Assembly (NCBI RefSeq): GCF_009664835.1
Contig: NZ_CP045929.1
Coordinates: forward strand, 4,650,001 to 4,714,000
Length of the DNA: 64,000 bases
DNA from: Allosaccharopolyspora coralli
GTDB lineage: Bacteria; Actinomycetota; Actinomycetes; Mycobacteriales; Pseudonocardiaceae
Direction: 5' to 3'
Shown: positions 8,544 through 16,744 of the stretch, in pieces
Layout of the letters: each line of letters opens with the position of its first letter
Numbering within the stretch: position 1 is the stretch's first letter
The notes under the pieces: generated by a model
Seen by the model: only the letters and a program-made list of their open reading frames with translations
The model's database searches: none
Told to the model about the DNA's origin: nothing
Made by a program: the position numbers and the translations under genes

Positions 8544-8595
8544 GCCCTGGTCCGGCTGCGTCCGTGGTGACCAACCAGAGCTCCGAGCATTCCTT

Positions 8596-9165
8596 TCAGC
8601 GGGGCGGCAGGGGCGTGGGAATGGCGGGAAGACCGTCGATGCTGGAGCCGTTCTTCTTGCCGCAGTACTCCACGAACTCCTCGTCGGACTTCCGGCCGAA
8701 GTGGCGGTAGTGCAGGTCGCGGTCCTCGCGGTAGTCCATGAACGGCACGGCGTAGCCGCACGAGTCGCTCACCCGAAGCGCGCGCACCACGACCACGGAC
8801 CGAAGTCCCGGCGCGTCGGCGTCGCCGAACCGCGTCACCAGCTCGGCGAAGCGCGGATCGTCACGGAACACGACCTCGCCACGACCGTGCACACGCAAGA
8901 CCTTCGGCGGGCCGTCGAAGGCGCACCACATCAGCGTGATCCGGCCGTTCTCCCGCAGGTGCGCGGTGGTTTCCGCATGACTGCCGCCGAAATCGAGATA
9001 GGCGAGGGTGTGTTCGTCGAGCACCGCGAGCGTTCCGGCGCGTCCCTTCGGGGAGAGATTCACGTGACCGTCGGAATCCAGCGGCGCGCTCGCCACGAAG
9101 AACACCGGCTGCGCCTCGATGAACTCCCGCAGCCGGTCGGTGATCGACTCGTATACCTTGCCCAT
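8596..9165 (-). CDS. Pyridoxamine 5'-phosphate oxidase-like flavin-binding protein
   Basis: A 189-residue cytoplasmic protein of the split-barrel PPOX/FMN-binding superfamily (COG3576-like). Visible family features are the first strand pair FFVASAPLDSDGHVNLSPKG, LAYLDFGGSHAETTAHLRENG, ITLMWCAFDGPPKVLRVHGRGEV and a late SCGYAVPFMDY. Members bind FMN or F420; the cofactor cannot be told from sequence. The ATG at 9163-9165 has CATACT 7 nt upstream and no Shine-Dalgarno sequence, so it may be leaderless. It stands alone, 76 bp from the next gene, with a similar but longer paralogue at 28978. Substrate unknown. Confidence 0.9.
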   Translation of the reverse strand: MGKVYESITDRLREFIEAQPVFFVASAPLDSDGHVNLSPKGRAGTLAVLDEHTLAYLDFGGSHAETTAHLRENGRITLMWCAFDGPPKVLRVHGRGEVVFRDDPRFAELVTRFGDADAPGLRSVVVVRALRVSDSCGYAVPFMDYREDRDLHYRHFGRKSDEEFVEYCGKKNGSSIDGLPAIPTPLPPR

Positions 9166-9241
9166 GTTCGGCAGTATGCGCCGCGCCGAATCCCGGAAGG
9201 GCCCGCAAACGGCGGAATCACGGTGTGTCCGGCCACACCGC

Positions 9242-10360
9242 TCAGTCGTCGCGACCGTGCAGGGGTGGCAGCGCCTCGATGGCTTCGGTCCTGCTCAGAC
9301 CGCTGGCCTGCAACAGATCCACCGCGATCGAGCGCACCTGCAACACCACGACCTGCATCGAGAAGTCACCCGTGCCGAGCAGCTCCACAGTGGACCGGTT
9401 GGCGACGGCGCGCGCGAGTCCCCTCGCCTGGCGCGGTTCCTCCCCGCTGGCGAGTTCGTCCCGGAGCAGCACCACGGCTCCCGCGAGTTCCTCCAGCATC
9501 CCCGGCAACGGTTTCGGCACCGGTTCGTCGTCCCGCAGCGCCGCGAGCGCCCGCCGCGTGAGCACGCGAGTGTTGCGCAACGCCCGGTCGATCGGCACCG
9601 ACGCCGCGTCGTAGCGCTCCAGTTCCGCACGCCTGCGCCACCGGAACGGTGCGATCGTGGCGATCTCCTTGCCCGCCAGCAGGGCCTGGCGGAACTCCTC
9701 GACGTGGCGCTGACTCTCCCGCGCCTGCGCGAGCACGTCCGAACACGCACCCGTGTCCTCGCGAGATACCGCCGAGGCCACCCCGCGCAGCGCGTCGGCG
9801 AGCGCACCGAGCACGATGCGGCCGTTGCGATGCGCGACGGCGAGCGGGTTCGCCGGAAGCAACGCGGCGACGACGAACCCGACGATCCCGCCGACCGCGG
9901 CGTCGGCCATCCGGCTCAACCCGCCTGCCGACGCGGGCGGCAGCAACGTCGCCACCAGCACCGACGACGAGGCTGCTTGCAGCACGATCACACCGCCGCT
10001 GTCGAGCAACACGGCCGTACTCATCGCGAGCGCGACCACGAGCGCGATCTGCAACGGCCCGGTGCCGATCACCGAGATCAGCACGTCCCCGACGCCGATG
10101 CCGATACTCACTCCGACGATCAGCTCCGCGGTCCGGCGCATCCGCTGTCCCAGCGACACCCCGAGCGAGATGACCGCCGCGATCGGCGCGAAGAACGGCT
10201 GCGGATTGCCGATCACGTGTTTGGCCAACGCCCACGCGAGACCGGCCGCGACCGCGCACTGCACGATCGGGATGCCGTTGCGCAGCAACCGGCGCACGCG
10301 CCGCGACACTTCCTCCTGTGCGCGGCGCGGGCGGGTCTGCTGCGGAACGTTCTCGGTCAC
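9242..10360 (-). CDS. FUSC-family inner-membrane protein (aromatic acid exporter type)
   Basis: A 372-residue membrane protein. The N-terminal half has about six transmembrane segments (for example GIPIVQCAVAAGLAWALAKH, FFAPIAAVISLGVSL, LIVGVSIGIGVGDVLISVIG, VAAADAAVGG-type segments up to about residue 175). The C-terminal half is a soluble, helical Arg/Glu-rich domain (RWRRRAELERYDAASVPIDR). This is the layout of FUSC/DUF2955-like putative exporters. The GTG at 10358-10360 is chosen because it falls 16 bp after the stop of the DUF3151 gene and avoids a long antisense-like extension. It is probably co-transcribed with DUF3151. Transported substrate unknown. Confidence 0.85.
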   Translation of the reverse strand: MTENVPQQTRPRRAQEEVSRRVRRLLRNGIPIVQCAVAAGLAWALAKHVIGNPQPFFAPIAAVISLGVSLGQRMRRTAELIVGVSIGIGVGDVLISVIGTGPLQIALVVALAMSTAVLLDSGGVIVLQAASSSVLVATLLPPASAGGLSRMADAAVGGIVGFVVAALLPANPLAVAHRNGRIVLGALADALRGVASAVSREDTGACSDVLAQARESQRHVEEFRQALLAGKEIATIAPFRWRRRAELERYDAASVPIDRALRNTRVLTRRALAALRDDEPVPKPLPGMLEELAGAVVLLRDELASGEEPRQARGLARAVANRSTVELLGTGDFSMQVVVLQVRSIAVDLLQASGLSRTEAIEALPPLHGRDD

Positions 10361-10376
10361 GAGACGGACGGAACGC

Positions 10377-10784
10377 TCAGTCGAGACCGAGCGGGGCCAA
10401 CGAGGCAGGGTCGCTGTCGAGCAGCAGTTGGCGGCACCGCTCGTACTCCTCGATCTCACCGATCCCGTGCGCCGCCTTCGCCAGTACCGCGACCGCACGC
10501 AGCACGCCCTGGTTCGGGCGGTGGCGCCACGGCACCGGCCCGAAGCCCTTCCAGCCGGCCTTGCGCAGCGCGTCGAGGCCCCGGTGGTATCCGGTGCGGG
10601 CGTAGGCGTACGCCGCGACCAACTCGCCCGCTTGAAGCGCCACCTCCCCGAGATTGGCCCACGCGGCACTGAACGTCGGGTGCGCGGCGGCGACCTCGAC
10701 GGTGGGAGTTCCGGAGTCCAGCGCCGCCTGGGCCTCGCCGTCCTCCGGCAGCAACGTCTCCGGCGGTTCCAACAGGTTCGTCAT
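10377..10784 (-). CDS. DUF3151 family protein
   Basis: A 135-residue soluble, helical protein found almost only in actinobacteria and often near fba, as here. It starts MTNLLEPPETLLPEDGEAQ and contains the family core HPTFSAAWANLGEVAL followed by AYAYARTGYHRGLDALRKAGWKG and VPWRHRPNQGVLRAV. The tetratricopeptide-like Ala/Leu spacing suggests a protein-binding role, but the function is unknown. The ATG at 10782-10784 has AGGATGAG upstream with normal spacing, preferred over an ATG three codons earlier. The fba terminator lies between it and fba, so the two are separate units. Confidence 0.9.
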   Translation of the reverse strand: MTNLLEPPETLLPEDGEAQAALDSGTPTVEVAAAHPTFSAAWANLGEVALQAGELVAAYAYARTGYHRGLDALRKAGWKGFGPVPWRHRPNQGVLRAVAVLAKAAHGIGEIEEYERCRQLLLDSDPASLAPLGLD

Positions 10785-10857
10785 GCCGCTCATCCTGCCA
10801 GCAGCCGCCCCGCCCGTGGCCACTCGCCGGGCCCCGGCGCGCCCCGCCCGAGAAACG

Positions 10858-10892
10858 CGAACGCCACCCCGGACAGACCGGAGTGGCGTTCG
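10858..10892 (-). terminator. Terminator of fba
   Basis: Arms CGAACGCCAC and GTGGCGTTCG with an inner CCGG/CCGG pair form a 35-nt stem-loop that begins 16 bp past the fba stop codon on the minus strand. Confidence 0.8.
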
Positions 10893-10907
10893 TCGACCAG
10901 GTGGGAG

Positions 10908-11942
10908 TCAGCCCGCGATCATGCGGCCCGCGGACTTCAGCGTCTCGCAACCGTTGGCGACGCGAGCGGCCATCGACTGCTCGGCGGCCTTGAGGTAGCT
11001 GCGCGGGTCGTAGATCTTCTTGTTCCCGACCTCGCCGTCGACCTTGAGGATGCCGTCGTAGTTCTTCAGCACGTGGTCGGCGATCGAGCGGGAGAACGCG
11101 TACTGGGTGTCCGTGTCGATGTTCATCTTCACCACGCCGTAGGAGACCGCGTCGTGGATCTCCTCCAGCAGCGAGCCCGAACCGCCGTGGAAGACCAGGT
11201 CGAACGGCTTCGCGTCCGCGGACAGGCCGAGCTTGCTCGCCGCGACCTCCTGGCCCTGCTTGAGGATCTCCGGGCGCAGCTTGACGTTGCCCGGCTTGTA
11301 GACGCCGTGCACGTTGCCGAACGTCGCCGCGAGCATGTAGCGGCCGTTCTCGCCCGAGCCGAGCGCGTCGATCGTGTGCTCGTAGTCGCCGGGGGCGGTG
11401 TAGAGCTTCTCGTTGATGTCGTTGGCGACACCGTCCTCCTCACCGCCCACGACACCGACCTCGATCTCCAGGATCTGCTTGGCTTTCGCCGTCATGGCCA
11501 GCAGTTCCGTGGCGATCTCGAGGTTCTCGTGCAGTTCGACGGCCGAGCCGTCCCACATGTGCGACTGGAACAGCGGGTTCTCGCCGCGTGCCACCCGCTC
11601 CTGGCTGATCTTGATCAGCGGGCGGACGAACCCGTCCAGCTTGTCCTTGGGGCAGTGGTCGGTGTGCAACGCGATGTTCACCGGGTACTTCGCCGCGACC
11701 GTGTGCGCGAACTCGGCGAGCGCGGTCGCGCCGGTCACCATGTCCTTGACCTTGGTCCCGGAGGCGAACTCGGAACCGCCGGTGGAGAACTGGATGATGC
11801 CGTCACTCTCCGCCTCGGCGAAGCCGCGCAGCGCCGCGTTCAGCGTCTCCGACGAGGTCACGTTGATGGCCGGGTAGGCGAATTCGCCTGTCTTGGCCCG
11901 GTCCAGCATCTCCGCGTAGACCTCGGGGGTGGCGATGGGCAT
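10908..11942 (-). CDS. fba: Class II fructose-bisphosphate aldolase
   Basis: Zinc-dependent aldolase that splits fructose 1,6-bisphosphate into glyceraldehyde 3-phosphate and dihydroxyacetone phosphate (glycolysis and gluconeogenesis). The 344-residue protein opens MPIATPEVYAEMLDRAKTGE and shows the class II signatures: AINVTSSETLNAAL, ALHTDHCPKDKL (zinc and catalytic residues), LEIEVGVVGGEEDGV, ATFGNVHGVYKPG, VFHGGSGSLLEEI and VKMNIDTDTQYAF. Length is normal. The ATG at 11940-11942 has GAGGAGG upstream with 8-nt spacing. It is transcribed alone: a terminator follows and the gene upstream is separated by a hairpin. Confidence 0.98.
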   Translation of the reverse strand: MPIATPEVYAEMLDRAKTGEFAYPAINVTSSETLNAALRGFAEAESDGIIQFSTGGSEFASGTKVKDMVTGATALAEFAHTVAAKYPVNIALHTDHCPKDKLDGFVRPLIKISQERVARGENPLFQSHMWDGSAVELHENLEIATELLAMTAKAKQILEIEVGVVGGEEDGVANDINEKLYTAPGDYEHTIDALGSGENGRYMLAATFGNVHGVYKPGNVKLRPEILKQGQEVAASKLGLSADAKPFDLVFHGGSGSLLEEIHDAVSYGVVKMNIDTDTQYAFSRSIADHVLKNYDGILKVDGEVGNKKIYDPRSYLKAAEQSMAARVANGCETLKSAGRMIAG

Positions 11943-12183
11943 CGTGGGGTCCTCCTCGGGGTGGAGCTGTTGGTTGTGCTGAGCGGATCCGACGCCGCCG
12001 AAACGGGGGAATGTACGCCGAATCCTACGAGGTCGCAGGCGCCCGCAGGCACCTGTCACCGATGGACGTACCCCGACCCGGCGACCATGACAATCACTGG
12101 ATCGGTGCGGACACCGGCAGTTGTCGTCATCCTCACACCGACGACGTGATCAAGTATGCCGACGCACGGGGTGAGCTGCGTAG

Positions 12184-12204
12184 GCGGTTCCGTGACGGAA
12201 CCGC
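12184..12204 (-). terminator. Hairpin after the YciI-like gene
   Basis: Arms GCGGTTCCGT and ACGGAACCGC around one base directly abut the stop codon of the YciI-like gene. The adjoining GAGCTGCGTAGGCGG also resembles the dispersed GCGGAACCTCA repeat family, so the hairpin may be a degenerate copy of that repeat. Confidence 0.65.
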
Positions 12205-12486
12205 TCAGGCGACCCACGAACCGGTCACCGCGTTCCATTCGCGCACCGTCGTGTTCGCGATCACGCCGGCCTCGGTGTACGGATCGGCGTCGAGCACCGC
12301 ACGCAGCTCGTCGGCGTCGGCGACCTCGTAGACGATCATCGCGCCTGCGCCATCCTCGTACGGACCTCCCGCGAGTAGCACACCCTTGTCAGCGAGCGTC
12401 TTCGAGTACTCGCGATGCGCGGGCCGCACTTCGAGGCGGCGCTCGGTGTCCGCCCCGTACTCGAGTTCGACCACGAACTTCGCCAT
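12205..12486 (-). CDS. YciI family protein
   Basis: A 93-residue ferredoxin-like protein of the YciI/YCII family. It opens MAKFVVELEYGADTERRLEVRPAHREY and has LADKGVLLAGGPYEDGAGAMIVYEV, DPYTEAGV and a final TTVREWNAVTGSW. The conserved His/Asp pair (RPAHREY and ADPYTEAG) fits YciI, whose biochemical role is uncertain; some members act as dehydrochlorinase-like or lactonase-like enzymes. The ATG at 12484-12486 follows a GAGGTGG sequence. It diverges from the sigma factor gene at 12571 over 84 bp. Confidence 0.88.
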   Translation of the reverse strand: MAKFVVELEYGADTERRLEVRPAHREYSKTLADKGVLLAGGPYEDGAGAMIVYEVADADELRAVLDADPYTEAGVIANTTVREWNAVTGSWVA

Positions 12487-12570
12487 GCCACGCCACCTCG
12501 GTTCTCCGCTCGGGCCTGGCGATGCCTCCGGGCACCGCGATCCGGACGCTACCCGGTAGCGTGCGCACCC

Positions 12571-13158
12571 GTGGTCGGGGAATGGGCATCCGGCGCCGAA
12601 CGCAGCGCCGAGCGGAGCGTCGAACGCACCCTCGGGCACCTGCGGGTGCTCGACACGGACGAGCACCCGCCGCAGCGGCCCGCCACCCTCGAAGACCTCT
12701 ACCGGCAGCAGCGCATGCGGATGGTGCGCCTGGCGATCCTGCTCGTCGACGAGCCCGCCACCGCCGAGGACGTCGTGCAGGAGGCGTTCACCGGGCTGTA
12801 CCGGCAGTGGTCGAAACTCCGCGACACCCAGGCCGCCGTCGGCTACCTGCGCACCGCAGTCGTCAACGGCAGTCGCTCGGTACTGCGGCGGCGCAAGACC
12901 GCGCGCGATTATCAGCCGCCGCACCCGGGCAACGAGCGCTCGGCCGAATCACTGGCGATGCTCACGGCCGAGCACCAATCCGTCGTCGGCGCCCTCGGAC
13001 AGTTGCCGGACCGGCAGCGCGAGATCCTCGTCCTGCGCTACTACGGCGGGCTCTCCGAATCGGAGATCTCCGAGGTCACCGGCGTGTCCAAGGGGACGGT
13101 GAAGTCCACAGCGAGCCGGGCGCTCAACGCACTGCAGAAGATTCTCGACGCGCAGTGA
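12571..13158 (+). CDS. ECF-type RNA polymerase sigma factor (SigE-like family)
   Basis: A 195-residue sigma-70 family protein. Sigma region 2 is at about residues 45-110 (LYRQQRMRMVRLAILLVDEP, AEDVVQEAFTGLYRQW, VGYLRTAVVNGSRS) and region 4 at about 130-190 (LGQLPDRQREILVLRYYGGLS followed by EISEVTGVSKGTVKSTASRA). No extracytoplasmic anti-sigma gene lies next to it. The GTG at 12571 is chosen because TAGCGT lies 8 nt upstream and no Shine-Dalgarno sequence is visible, so the mRNA is probably leaderless. nagA follows after 31 bp and may be part of the same transcript. Target genes unknown. Confidence 0.88.
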   Translation: MVGEWASGAERSAERSVERTLGHLRVLDTDEHPPQRPATLEDLYRQQRMRMVRLAILLVDEPATAEDVVQEAFTGLYRQWSKLRDTQAAVGYLRTAVVNGSRSVLRRRKTARDYQPPHPGNERSAESLAMLTAEHQSVVGALGQLPDRQREILVLRYYGGLSESEISEVTGVSKGTVKSTASRALNALQKILDAQ

Positions 13159-13189
13159 CGCGGCGAACGACCTGCAGGAGGATCGAGTC

Positions 13190-14317
13190 GTGAGCACGTC
13201 CATCCCGAACCCGTCCGTGGCGGGAAAGCTCGTCACCCCCGACGGTGTGCAGGACGGTTGGGTCGCGGTCACGGGTGGCACCCTCACCGAGATCAACAGC
13301 GGCCCGGCACCGGCCTCGGCGGTCCGGGGTCACTGGGTGGTTCCGGGGTTCGTGGACATCCACTGCCACGGAGGCGGGGGCGGCTCGTTCACGAGTTCCG
13401 ATCCCGAGCAGGTGGACGCGGCGATCGCGACGCACCGGGCGCACGGCACAACAACGATGCTCGCGAGCCTGGTCACGGCGCCGCTGCCGGATCTGCGCTA
13501 CCAGGTCGCCGCGCTCGCCGAGCACGTACAGGACGGGCGACTCGCCGGGGTACACCTGGAAGGGCCTTTCCTCTCCGCAGCACGCTGCGGCGCCCACGAG
13601 CCTCGGCTGCTCCGCCCACCCGACCGGGAGTCGGTCGCGTCGCTGATCAGCGCCGGACGCGGCACCGTCTCGATGGTCACGCTGGCGCCGGAGCTCGAAG
13701 GCTCGATCGACGCGGTCCGGCAGTTCGTCGACCACGGCGTCCTCGCCGCCGTGGGGCACACCGACGCGACCCTCGACGACGTTGTCCCCGCCGTCGACGC
13801 AGGCGCGAGGGTCGCGACGCACCTGTTCAACGGGATGCGCCCGCTGCACCACCGCGAACCCGGCCCCATCGGCGCACTGCTGGACGACGAACGCGTCACC
13901 ATCGAGCTGATCTGCGACCTCGTCCACGTGCACCCGACCGCCGTGCGTCTGGTGGCCGAACACGCGCCGGGACGAACCGTGCTCATCACGGACGCGATCA
14001 GTGCCACGGCGGCGGGGGACGGCGAGTACGAGCTGGGGCCGCTGACCGTGACGGTGCGCGACGGCGAGCCTCGGCTGGACGACGGATCGTTGGCGGGCAG
14101 CACGTTGACCATGGACGCCGCGCTGCGCAACCTCGTCACCGGTTGCGGGCTTCCCGTGACCAGCGCCGTGCACGCGACCGCGACACGCCCTGCCGAGCTG
14201 CTCGGCGTGTCGGACAGGGTCGGCTCGCTGCGGCCGGGCATGGACGCCGATCTCGTCGTCCTCGACGAGAACCTTCACGTCCAGCACGTCCTCCACCAGG
14301 GCGCCTGGGCTCGGTAA
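13190..14317 (+). CDS. nagA: N-acetylglucosamine-6-phosphate deacetylase
   Basis: Metal-dependent amidohydrolase that converts GlcNAc-6-phosphate to GlcN-6-phosphate during amino sugar and cell-wall recycling. The 375-residue protein has GFVDIHCHGGGGGSF near residue 55, GVHLEGPFLS (metal Glu), AAVGHTDATLDD and THLFNGMRPLHHREPG (metal His residues), LITDAISATAAGDGEY (catalytic Asp) and LRPGMDADLVVLDENL at the end. All catalytic residues appear present. The GTG at 13190 has CAGGAGG 7 bp upstream. It follows the sigma factor gene directly. No nagB or PTS gene is near. Confidence 0.95.
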   Translation: MSTSIPNPSVAGKLVTPDGVQDGWVAVTGGTLTEINSGPAPASAVRGHWVVPGFVDIHCHGGGGGSFTSSDPEQVDAAIATHRAHGTTTMLASLVTAPLPDLRYQVAALAEHVQDGRLAGVHLEGPFLSAARCGAHEPRLLRPPDRESVASLISAGRGTVSMVTLAPELEGSIDAVRQFVDHGVLAAVGHTDATLDDVVPAVDAGARVATHLFNGMRPLHHREPGPIGALLDDERVTIELICDLVHVHPTAVRLVAEHAPGRTVLITDAISATAAGDGEYELGPLTVTVRDGEPRLDDGSLAGSTLTMDAALRNLVTGCGLPVTSAVHATATRPAELLGVSDRVGSLRPGMDADLVVLDENLHVQHVLHQGAWAR

Positions 14318-14399
14318 CGCGCACGCGGCTGGACCGCGAAGTGACGCAGCAGAACGTCCGGAAAGGAATGGGACACCGACGACCCGCTAGTGTCGGGTC

Positions 14400-14597
14400 A
14401 TGGGTTCCGGAGAGTCACCAGAACGGCTGCTGTCGGCGGCGCTACGAGCCCAGGCGTCCGGCGGCACACCCACTGCGCGGCCCGGAGCGACGCAGGTGAC
14501 CGCACACCGCCGGCTGCCGGTGCTGCCCATCATCGTGTTCGCCGCGGCGCTCGGGCTCGTGGCGGGCGTGGTCGTGGGCGTGCTCTCCCTGCTCTGA
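14400..14597 (+). CDS. Small single-pass membrane protein
   Basis: A 65-residue protein with a hydrophilic N-terminal 40 residues (MGSGESPERLLSAALRAQ) and one C-terminal transmembrane helix (LPIIVFAAALGLVAGVVVGV). It has no recognised domain. TAGTGT at 14388-14393 lies 6 nt before the ATG and there is no Shine-Dalgarno sequence, which supports a leaderless start and a genuine gene. It lies between nagA and dedA in the same direction. Confidence 0.7.
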   Translation: MGSGESPERLLSAALRAQASGGTPTARPGATQVTAHRRLPVLPIIVFAAALGLVAGVVVGVLSLL

Positions 14598-14695
14598 CGG
14601 GATGACCTGCAGCGTCGCGGAACCGGACCTACCAGACACTCTGGACGCCGGGAGGGGCGGGCGATCACTCGGCGCCGCAAGGTACCGTTCTCCGG

Positions 14696-15391
14696 GTGAC
14701 GACCGAACTGGCCGCCCTCGGCGACGCAGCGACCACATCGACTCTCGCACTGCTTCCCGCCTGGCTCGACCCTGAGAACATCATCACGGCTCTCGGCCCC
14801 TTCGCACTGGTCGGCGTCTGCCTGATCATTTTCTCGGAGTGCGGCCTGCTCGTCGGCTTCTTCCTCCCCGGCGACTCCCTGTTGTTCGTGACCGGGCTGT
14901 TCACCGCAGCGGGCGCGATCGACAGCCCGCTCTGGCTGGTCCTGGCGCTGCTGACGATCTGTGCGTTCGTCGGCAACATCACCGGCTATTGGATCGGCCG
15001 CACGCTCGGGCCTCCGATGTTCAACAAACCCGACTCCAAGCTGTTCAAGCAGGAGTACGTGGACAAGACGCACGAGTTCTTCGAGAAGTACGGCCCGGTG
15101 GCGATCATCCTCGCCCGCTTCGTGCCGATCGTGCGGACGTTCATCACCGCCATCGCCGGGGTCGCGAAGATGGACCAGCGCAAGTTCTTCCTCTACTCCG
15201 CGATCGGCGCTGTGGCCTGGATCGTGAGCATGACGCTGCTCGGCTACTTCCTCGGCAACATCCCGGTGATCAAGGAGAACCTGGAGCTGGCCACGATCGC
15301 GATCGTGTTCCTGTCCATCGTCCCGATCATCATCGAGTACGTCCGGTCGCGCCGCAGCAACAACAAGCAGCAGGCGCCCGCCGCCGACTGA
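14696..15391 (+). CDS. DedA family membrane protein
   Basis: A 231-residue integral membrane protein of the DedA/VTT family, which moves undecaprenyl phosphate or other phospholipids between leaflets (family knowledge). It shows IIFSECGLLVGFFLPGDSLL (the conserved Glu, Phe-x-Gly-x-x-x-Pro-Gly-Asp), GNITGYWIGRTLG, HEFFEKYGPVAIILARFVPI (Arg-x-x-Pro) and RTFITAIAGVAKM, all family hallmarks. About five membrane segments are visible. The GTG at 14696 has TACCGT 7 nt upstream and no Shine-Dalgarno sequence (leaderless). It is convergent with the SpoU methyltransferase gene and shares a terminator with it. Confidence 0.93.
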   Translation: MTTELAALGDAATTSTLALLPAWLDPENIITALGPFALVGVCLIIFSECGLLVGFFLPGDSLLFVTGLFTAAGAIDSPLWLVLALLTICAFVGNITGYWIGRTLGPPMFNKPDSKLFKQEYVDKTHEFFEKYGPVAIILARFVPIVRTFITAIAGVAKMDQRKFFLYSAIGAVAWIVSMTLLGYFLGNIPVIKENLELATIAIVFLSIVPIIIEYVRSRRSNNKQQAPAAD

Positions 15392-15410
15392 CTCCCGCAC
15401 CTTCCGACAG

Positions 15411-15441
15411 CAGGCCGGTTCCCTCCCGTGGGGCCGGCCTG
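15411..15441. terminator. Bidirectional terminator between dedA and the SpoU methyltransferase gene
   Basis: Arms CAGGCCGG and CCGGCCTG enclose a 15-nt loop in the 67-bp convergent gap. Confidence 0.75.
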
Positions 15442-15458
15442 TCGTCGTCCGGGGCTGC

Positions 15459-16148
15459 TCACCAGGCCCGGTCGGGGTCCGCGTGCTGCTCGATCCAAGT
15501 GTGCATGACGATCCCGGCGGCCACGCCCGCGTTGATGGACCGCGTCGAGCCGAACTGGGCGATGGAGACCACCAGGTCGGAGTGCTCGCGTGAGTGGCCT
15601 GCCAGGCCGGGCCCCTCCTGCCCGAAGAGCAACACGCACCGTCGCGGCAGCGCCGCGCGCTCGATCGGGCGGGCTCCGGGAGCGTTGTCGACGCCGACGA
15701 CCGCGAGGCCGTGCTCGTCGGCGTGCCTGCGCAGCGACGCCAGGTCCGGCTGGTGGTGCACGTGCTGGTACCGGTCGGTGACCATCGCCCCACGCCGGTT
15801 CCAGCGCCTGCGGCCGACGATGTGCACCGCTCGCGCGGCGAAGGCGTTGGCCGTGCGCACCACGGTGCCGATGTTGTGGTCGTGCTGGAAGTTCTCGATC
15901 GCGATCTCGAAGTCGTGCCTGCGCTCGTCGAGGTCGGCGACGATCGCCTCCCGCCGCCAGTACCGATAGTGGTCCACCACGTTGCGCTGGTCGCCGTGTT
16001 CGAGCAGCTCCGGATCGAAACGGTCGTGGGTCGGCCAGGGACCTTCCCACGGACCCACGCCCACCGTCGTGCCCCATTCGGTGGGCCCGGGCTCTCCCGT
16101 GCCCCGCTCGGCGGGGTCCGGCTCCACTCCGCCCGGCTGGTCGCTCAC
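15459..16148 (-). CDS. SpoU/TrmH-family RNA 2'-O-methyltransferase
   Basis: A 229-residue SPOUT-fold methyltransferase. It has a disordered acidic N-terminus (residues 1-45), then NFQHDHNIGTVVRTANAFAA (motif 1, with the Asn-x-Gly-x-x-x-Arg-x-x-x-Ala pattern), VLLFGQEGPGLAG (motif 2) and STRSINAGVAAGIVMHTWIEQ (motif 3), which together bind S-adenosylmethionine in the knot. Substrate (tRNA or rRNA position) cannot be told. The GTG at 16146-16148 lies 27 bp after the pyrE stop, so it is in a unit with pyrE; the same pairing exists in mycobacteria (from memory). Confidence 0.92.
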   Translation of the reverse strand: MSDQPGGVEPDPAERGTGEPGPTEWGTTVGVGPWEGPWPTHDRFDPELLEHGDQRNVVDHYRYWRREAIVADLDERRHDFEIAIENFQHDHNIGTVVRTANAFAARAVHIVGRRRWNRRGAMVTDRYQHVHHQPDLASLRRHADEHGLAVVGVDNAPGARPIERAALPRRCVLLFGQEGPGLAGHSREHSDLVVSIAQFGSTRSINAGVAAGIVMHTWIEQHADPDRAW

Positions 16149-16175
16149 CGTGCTCGCTCCTGACGCCGCCGACGC

Positions 16176-16724
16176 TCAGGCGAGACCGAGGTCGGCGAGG
16201 CCCAGCAACGAGCGATAGGCGAGTCCGGCCTCCTCGACGGCTTCGCGCGCCCCGGTGTCCCGGTCGACGACGGTCGCCACGCCGACGACGTCGGCGCCTT
16301 CCTCGCGGAGCGCTTCGACGGCGGTGAGCACGCTGCCGCCGGTCGTGGAAGTGTCCTCGACGGCGAGCACCCGGCGCCCGGCCACGTCCGGCCCTTCGAT
16401 CCGGCGCTGCATCCCGTGCTCCTTGGTGGCCTTGCGGACGACGAAGGCGTCGAGCGCGGGCCCCTCGGCGTGCAGCATCGCGAACGCCAGCGGGTCGGCA
16501 CCGAGAGTGAGCCCGCCGACGGCGGTGAACTCCCAGTCCTCGGTGAGCCGGCGCAGCAGCGACCCGATGAGCGGAGAGCACTCGTGGTGCATGGTCGCTC
16601 GGCGCATGTCGACGTAGTAGTCGGCTTGTTTGCCGGACGACAGAGTCACCCTGCCGTGCACCACGGCGACGTTCTTCACGAGGTGCGCGAGCGTGCTGCG
16701 CTGCTGCTCATCGATGTCGTACAC
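16176..16724 (-). CDS. pyrE: Orotate phosphoribosyltransferase
   Basis: Transfers orotate to PRPP giving OMP in pyrimidine synthesis. The 182-residue protein contains the orotate-site strand VTLSSGKQADYYVDMRRATM, GGLTLGADPLAFAML, VVRKATKEHG and the PRPP-binding motif RVLAVEDTSTTGGSVL at about residues 118-133. Length is normal for the actinobacterial form. The GTG at 16722-16724 is chosen because TAGGCT lies 8 nt upstream (leaderless) and the protein N-terminus matches the family; a GTG 22 nt further up would overlap the SDR stop. It lies between an SDR gene and the SpoU methyltransferase gene. Confidence 0.95.
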   Translation of the reverse strand: MYDIDEQQRSTLAHLVKNVAVVHGRVTLSSGKQADYYVDMRRATMHHECSPLIGSLLRRLTEDWEFTAVGGLTLGADPLAFAMLHAEGPALDAFVVRKATKEHGMQRRIEGPDVAGRRVLAVEDTSTTGGSVLTAVEALREEGADVVGVATVVDRDTGAREAVEEAGLAYRSLLGLADLGLA

Positions 16725-16744
16725 GAGCCGCGAGCCTACCCCGG

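Noticed and set aside
9242-10669. 475-residue version of the FUSC protein
   Set aside because: The first 100 residues overlap the DUF3151 gene in another frame and are Arg/Ser-rich noise; the GTG at 10360 fits the membrane-protein start.
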